From Planctomycetota bacterium (GTDB lineage: Bacteria; Planctomycetota; MHYJ01; WSZJ01; JACPWG01), in the NCBI GenBank assembly GCA_016220045.1, contig JACRIP010000125.1, positions 1 to 17,589 of the forward strand: a stretch of DNA of 17,589 nt. Direction: 5' to 3'. A program made the position numbers and the translations under genes. The notes under the pieces were generated by a model. It did not search any database. It saw only the letters and a list, made by a program, of their open reading frames with translations, and was not told where the DNA came from. Shown one piece after another: positions 14,588-17,589 of this stretch (the stretch's first letter is position 1; each line of letters opens with the position of its first letter).

Positions 14588-15720
14588 CGAGCAGTCTCCT
14601 CGCGCGCCCAGCGATCGGCGTCCAGGATCGCAGGCACGTCGGGTGTAGGGATGAGAGTATGGCGGCCGAGCACTTCCTCGACCACTGCGGCAATCCGCGG
14701 AAAGGGAATCTCGCGCTTCAGGAAGCGCTCCACCGCGACCTCGTTCGCGGCGTTCAATACGGCGCCCGCCGTACCGCCCGCGCGCGCGGCCTCGAACCCC
14801 AGGCGCAGGCCCGGGAAGCGCACGAGGTCCGGCGGCGAGAAGGTGAAGGTGCGCGGCTCGTCGAAGCGATAGGGCTCGGCGGCGCCCTCGAGGCGCTCGG
14901 GATAGGAGAGCGCCAACTGGATCGGGACCTTCATGTCGGGCCGGCCGAGCTGGGCGATGGTGGAGCCGTCGATGAACTCGACCATCGAGTGGATGATGGA
15001 CTGCGGGTGGACCACGACCTGGATGCGGTCGACGTCGACGCCGAAGAGCCAGCGCGCCTCGATGACCTCGAGGGCCTTGTTGAAGAGCGTGGCGGAGTCG
15101 ATGGTGATCTTGGCGCCCATGTTCCAGGTCGGGTGTTTGAGCGCCTGGTCGGGGGTGGCGGCGGCGATCTCGGCGGCGGAGCGGTTGAGGAAGGGTCCGC
15201 CGGACGCGGTGAGGATGAGCTTGCGGACTTCGGCGGCGCGGCCGGAGCGCAGGCACTGGAAGATCGCGCTGTGTTCGCTGTCGACGGGGAGAATGGCGAC
15301 GCCGCGCGAGGCCGCGAGGCGCATGATCACGCAGCCCGCCATGACCAGGGATTCCTTGTTGGCGAGGGCGAGGGTCTTGCCGCACTCGACGGCGTGGAGG
15401 CTGGTGGGGAGGCCGGCGGCGCCGGTGATGCCGGCGAGGACGACCTCGACCTCGGCGCGCGCGATGATCTCCTTCACGCCGTCGAGGCCGCAGAGCAGCT
15501 CGGTGCCGGCGGGCATGGCGGAGCGGGCCTCGCGCCAGGCGGCCTCGTCGGTGAGCGCGCAGTAGCGCGGGCGCAGGCGCTCGGCCTGGGCGGCGAGCTC
15601 GCGCCAGGAAGTGCGCGCGACCAGGCCGAAGGCGCGGAAGCGGTCGGCGTGACGCGCGATCACGTCGGCGGCGCTGCGGCCGATGGACCCGGTAGAGCCG
15701 AGCAGTACGATGTTCTTCAC
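14572..15720 (-). CDS. dxr: 1-deoxy-D-xylulose 5-phosphate reductoisomerase
   Basis: This 382-residue enzyme converts DXP to 2-C-methyl-D-erythritol 4-phosphate with NADPH and a divalent metal, the committed step of the MEP isoprenoid pathway in the cytosol. The NADPH-binding loop is GSTGSIG (8-14). LANKESLV (119-125) and the metal site DSEHSAIFQ (Asp147, Glu149) are present. Substrate and lid residues SGGPF and HPTWNMGAKITIDSATLFNKALE (His196, Glu218) are all intact, and the length is typical. The start is GTG 15718-15720, with AAGGA about ten bases upstream. It is the first gene of a minus-strand unit with rseP and the small 12350-12727 gene. The dxr-rseP order is widespread in bacteria, often downstream of uppS-cdsA, but here a promoter and a divergent bactofilin gene sit upstream instead. 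Confidence 0.96.
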   Translation of the reverse strand: MKNIVLLGSTGSIGRSAADVIARHADRFRAFGLVARTSWRELAAQAERLRPRYCALTDEAAWREARSAMPAGTELLCGLDGVKEIIARAEVEVVLAGITGAAGLPTSLHAVECGKTLALANKESLVMAGCVIMRLAASRGVAILPVDSEHSAIFQCLRSGRAAEVRKLILTASGGPFLNRSAAEIAAATPDQALKHPTWNMGAKITIDSATLFNKALEVIEARWLFGVDVDRIQVVVHPQSIIHSMVEFIDGSTIAQLGRPDMKVPIQLALSYPERLEGAAEPYRFDEPRTFTFSPPDLVRFPGLRLGFEAARAGGTAGAVLNAANEVAVERFLKREIPFPRIAAVVEEVLGRHTLIPTPDVPAILDADRWAREETARCLPR

Positions 15721-15800
15721 GGGCAGCGTCCTTGCCGGCGGCGCCCTGGCGGGGCCGTGGGCGAGAGGGGGGGTGCGGCAATGGGTACGTCGAGCCCCGT

Positions 15801-15829
15801 ATCCTAGCGCAGCGGCGGCGCGCCTTCAA
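15801..15829 (-). promoter_or_regulatory. sigma-70-type promoter of the dxr-rseP operon
   Basis: On the minus strand TTGAAG (15829-15824) and TAGGAT (15806-15801) are separated by exactly 17 nt in the 333-bp divergent gap (15721-16053). Predicted transcription starts roughly 75 nt before the dxr GTG. The gap otherwise holds the bactofilin promoter and its leader hairpin. Confidence 0.6.
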
Positions 15830-15933
15830 GCGAAACTTCGGCGCGCGCGGGGGCGGCCGGGCGGGCGCCGCGGGCGCGGCTCAAGTCCGGCGGCGGGGTG
15901 TCCGATGAAGAGGAGGTGGAACTCCGCCGAGTC

Positions 15934-15962
15934 TTGGAATCCGCGACGCCGCTGCGTACAAT
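15934..15962 (+). promoter_or_regulatory. sigma-70-type promoter of the bactofilin gene
   Basis: TTGGAA (15934-15939) and TACAAT (15957-15962) are separated by 17 nt. Both are good consensus matches. Transcription would begin near 15969, giving a leader of about 85-125 nt depending on the start codon. This also argues that the frame open from 15898 is not coding before about 16050. Confidence 0.65.
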
Positions 15963-15981
15963 GGACGCTGCGGCGAACGAA

Positions 15982-16004
15982 TCCCGGGAGAACGCCTCCC
16001 GGGA
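15982..16004 (+). promoter_or_regulatory. 5'-leader hairpin of the bactofilin mRNA
   Basis: A perfect nine-base stem tcccgggag/ctcccggga surrounds the five-base loop aacgc. It starts about 13 nt after the predicted transcription start and lies 37 nt before the first strong ribosome site. There is no T-tract, so it is more likely a stability or regulatory element than a terminator. Confidence 0.5.
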
Positions 16005-16040
16005 ACGGAAGCTGAGACGCGCAGATGCGCAGGAAGCGGC

Positions 16041-16090
16041 GGAGGTGATCCCGGTGGCCCGACGCATGACGACGACGGTTCGCAAGGAGG
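16041..16090 (+). promoter_or_regulatory. Two consecutive strong ribosome-binding sites of the bactofilin
   Basis: GGAGGTGATC (16041-16050) serves GTG 16054. AAGGAGG (16084-16090) serves ATG 16096. Both starts are in the same frame and 42 bases apart, so either or both could be used, yielding isoforms that differ by 14 N-terminal residues (MARRMTTTVRKEVP). Confidence 0.6.
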
Positions 16091-16530
16091 TGCCCATGGT
16101 CGAACCAGGTGGCGGCAAGGCCGCCGATTTCACGACGACGATTGGTCCGGACGCCAACTTCAAGGGTGAACTCAATTTCGACAGTGGCGTGCGGATCGAG
16201 GGACGCTTCGAAGGCAAGCTCACCGCCAAGGGCCGCCTGCACGTGGGAAAAGGCGCCGAGGTGAAAGGCGAGGTGCAGGTCGGCAGTTTGGTGATCGAAG
16301 GTACGGTGCGCGGGAACGTCATCTCGACCGAGAAGATCGAGCTGGCGTCCACCGGCGTAGTGCACGGCGACATCCGCACACCGCGGCTTTCGGTGGCCGA
16401 AGGAGCCACGATCGTGGGCAACTGCAACGTCTCCGCCGACGCACTGAAGCCCGAGGGCAAGCGCGAAGGCGAAGCGGCCGCTCGCGGCAAGACCATCGAG
16501 GACCGCGAGGTGGTGTCGTCGCGGCGGTAG
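16054..16530 (+). CDS. Bactofilin (polymer-forming cytoskeletal protein)
   Basis: Two strong starts exist. GTG 16054 is preceded by GGAGGTGATC (16041-16050), a perfect complement of the 16S rRNA end, giving 158 residues. ATG 16096 is preceded by AAGGAGG five bases upstream, giving 144 residues. I list the longer one but cannot decide. From about residue 27 to 127 is the right-handed beta-helix domain: repeated short strands of the 'GxxxxGELxxxxGVRIEGRFEGKLxxKGxLxVGxGAEVKGEVQV' type, continuing to GDIRTPRLSVAEGATIVGNC. Bactofilins polymerise without nucleotide into filaments, often membrane-attached, that scaffold envelope enzymes and shape. The C-terminal ~30 residues are charged and probably disordered. 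It is transcribed alone, divergent from dxr, and followed by a terminator hairpin. Confidence 0.88.
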   Translation: MARRMTTTVRKEVPMVEPGGGKAADFTTTIGPDANFKGELNFDSGVRIEGRFEGKLTAKGRLHVGKGAEVKGEVQVGSLVIEGTVRGNVISTEKIELASTGVVHGDIRTPRLSVAEGATIVGNCNVSADALKPEGKREGEAAARGKTIEDREVVSSRR

Positions 16531-16557
16531 ACCGGTGACCTGACGAGTGCATCCGAC

Positions 16558-16600
16558 GCGCGGGCAGGGGACAGCAAGCGTCCCCTGCCTGCGCCGTTTC
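16558..16600 (+). terminator. Strong hairpin terminator after the bactofilin
   Basis: The 15-base stem gcgcgggcaggggac (16558-16572) pairs with 16580-16594 (14 Watson-Crick pairs plus one G-T) around the loop agcaagc. It begins 27 nt after the stop codon and is followed by cgtttcgggtttt, partly T-rich. Confidence 0.65.
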
Positions 16601-16672
16601 GGGTTTTCGGGTTTTCGGGTTTTCGGGTTTTCGGGTTTTCGGGTTTGGAGGTTTGGAGGTTGGGGGGTTTGG
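16597..16672. repeat. 8-bp tandem repeat, GGGTTTTC units passing into GGGTTTGG
   Basis: After a partial unit (tttc, 16597-16600), five exact gggttttc copies lie at 16601-16640. Four related units keep the same phase to 16672 (gggtttgg, aggtttgg, aggttggg, gggtttgg). The array lies in the 465-bp gap between the two bactofilin genes (16531-16995). Reverse-strand junk translations read KPENPKTR, a string I know as typical repeat noise in Planctomycetota and Acidobacteriota genomes. Confidence 0.85.
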
Positions 16673-16706
16673 ATCTCAAGGCTTGGCGACCGGGCTGGGC
16701 CGGCTC

Positions 16707-16766
16707 AGGGGTTCGCCCCTACGAAGGGCGCGGCCGGACGTAGGGGCGGACACCTGTGTCCGCCCC
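16707..16766. repeat. Nested palindromic intergenic repeat (GGGGCGGACAC family)
   Basis: Three overlapping inverted repeats occur. agggg-ttcg-cccct is near 16707-16720. cgcccctacg (16714-16723) pairs perfectly with 16739-16748. The 11-base arm ggggcggacac (16743-16753) pairs with 16756-16766 around only two bases. The last motif (GGGGCGGACACCTGTGTCCG) is a widely scattered intergenic repeat in many bacteria. The remainder of the gap up to 16995 shows no gene and no convincing promoter for the downstream gene. Confidence 0.75.
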
Positions 16767-16995
16767 GGGGTGGCCCGACCGGACCCGGTGGCGACCGCCG
16801 CGAGCCACCGCCGGCCAGGCGTTGGTCACGCGTGGGATTTCGGGCAACGGCCTGACGTGGGAGCTTGGAGGACCGGGGCCTGCGATGCGCCGGGGGCAGG
16901 TAAGGTACTGACCGGAAGCGCCTGATGCGCGAGGTTTGCGAGTGGGCCGCGAGGTTATCGCCCTCCCGAGGCTCCCTCCCGTCTGCGAGCGATCC

Positions 16996-17430
16996 ATGGG
17001 CCTGTTCACCAAGACCGCCCCGCTGCGCCGCCAGATCCACTGCCCGCTTTGCGCCGGGCCGTTGGAAGTCGGCGGCCGCACGCAGTCGATCGTGTGTCCG
17101 CATTGCAACCGCAGCATCGACACTTCCGACCACGTGATCGACTACTACTGCGCCAAGCGGCTGCTGGAGACCTCGGGCGACGTCATCGTGGAACGGGGCG
17201 GGACGCTGCGCGGCGAGGTGAAGGCGAGCCGCATCATCGTACGGGGAAAGCTGTATGGCGTGGCGCGGGCGCGGGTGGTGCTGGAGATCGAGGCGACGGG
17301 CGAGGTGGGCGGCGAAGTCTTCGCGCCGCAACTGCGCATCGCCGAGGGCGCGGTCCTGCAGGCGGCGGTGCGCGCAGGGGCCGGCGCGCCGCCCCAGCTC
17401 GCGGTGCCCATGCAGGTGCTGCGGAGCTGA
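16996..17430 (+). CDS. Zinc-ribbon/bactofilin-like fusion protein
   Basis: This is a 144-residue product from ATG 16996-16998. The frame extends further upstream (TTG 16936, GTG 16942), and no strong ribosome site marks any start, so the start is uncertain. Residues 16-37 form a CX2C-X14-CX2C zinc-ribbon-like pair (Cys16, Cys19, Cys34, Cys37; CPLC and CPHC). A short linker (IDTSDHVIDYYCAKRLLETS) leads to a bactofilin-like beta-helix, about 60-128, with spaced GDVIV, LRGEVKASRIIVRGKLYG, LEIEATGEVGGEVFAPQLRIAEGA turns. It is the second bactofilin-type gene within 1 kb. I infer a metal-stabilised anchor or adaptor on a bactofilin filament, perhaps partnering with the upstream bactofilin. Other reading: a stand-alone zinc protein with a short solenoid. 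No catalytic motif. Confidence 0.82.
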   Translation: MGLFTKTAPLRRQIHCPLCAGPLEVGGRTQSIVCPHCNRSIDTSDHVIDYYCAKRLLETSGDVIVERGGTLRGEVKASRIIVRGKLYGVARARVVLEIEATGEVGGEVFAPQLRIAEGAVLQAAVRAGAGAPPQLAVPMQVLRS

Positions 17431-17489
17431 GCGCCGGTCCCGAGACCTGTCGGGCGGCGGTCGCCAGCGGCCGCGATCGATGGCCCTGC

Positions 17490-17513
17490 GGTGCAGGCGA
17501 GGACGCCTGCACC
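17490..17513. repeat. Palindromic hairpin downstream of the zinc-ribbon bactofilin
   Basis: Ten-base arms ggtgcaggcg and cgcctgcacc surround the four-base loop agga, 60 nt after the stop codon. There is no T-tract, so it may be another intergenic repeat copy (the GTGCAGGCG motif is a familiar one) or a weak terminator. The rest of 17431-17589 holds no gene. Confidence 0.65.
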
Positions 17514-17589
17514 ACAACTACGTCAGACCCCGCGAGCGAACTCCGAGGTGCGCGGAACCCTTGTGGCCGGCCCAGCAACGGTTGTCAGC

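Noticed and set aside
14588..15829. N-terminal extension of the rseP frame across dxr
   Set aside because: Arg/Pro-rich shadow of dxr. RseP begins at ATG 14587 with its first membrane helix and HEFGH.
15898..16053. Upstream part of the bactofilin open frame (GTG 15898)
   Set aside because: It contains a good promoter and a hairpin, has no ribosome site, and the composition is not bactofilin-like.
16547..16925. Small + strand frames in the bactofilin spacer
   Set aside because: They translate tandem and palindromic repeats (FGFSGFRV, DTCVRP-type strings).

Overview
The window is a GC-rich bacterial chromosome segment. It looks like ordinary chromosome with many intergenic repeats rather than a phage or plasmid. 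I infer a Planctomycetota-like organism or a close relative, at moderate confidence. The reasons are a DUF4058 protein, two bactofilin-type genes (one with a zinc ribbon), a small conserved gene beside dxr-rseP, strong C/G third-position bias, and intergenic spacers full of short palindromic repeats. No tRNA, rRNA, CRISPR array or transposase gene was seen.

Layout. The 3' end of a TPR-repeat gene (2-550, +) enters from the left. A DUF4058 gene follows (679-1466, +), split by a -1 type frameshift at a run of seven Gs. It converges on an unrecognised 818-residue Rossmann-type protein (1514-3973, -), and the gap between them holds a 15-G run and a 10-bp tandem repeat. Next, all on the minus strand, are a secreted GH35 beta-galactosidase-like enzyme (4257-6764), a hybrid histidine kinase (7188-9401) directly coupled to a PAS/LuxR-type regulator (9404-10825), and an EboC-like UbiA prenyltransferase (11011-11970).

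A minus-strand operon runs dxr (14572-15720), rseP (12776-14587) and a small beta-rich protein (12350-12727). dxr and rseP overlap by 16 nt, and a good promoter lies upstream of dxr. Divergent from dxr is a bactofilin gene (about 16054-16530, +) with its own promoter, a 5' leader hairpin and a terminator-like hairpin. A second gene, a zinc-ribbon/bactofilin fusion (16996-17430, +), closes the window.

Functionally, dxr feeds isoprenoid synthesis, RseP is an intramembrane protease, and the bactofilins form envelope-associated scaffolds, so the right half reads as envelope housekeeping. The kinase and LuxR protein form a sensory module of unknown stimulus. The least ordinary part is the spacers. 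At least six unrelated short repeat vocabularies occur there, and three of them are arranged as two inverted copies around a short unique core: 4053-4169, about 6889-7125 and 11989-12200.
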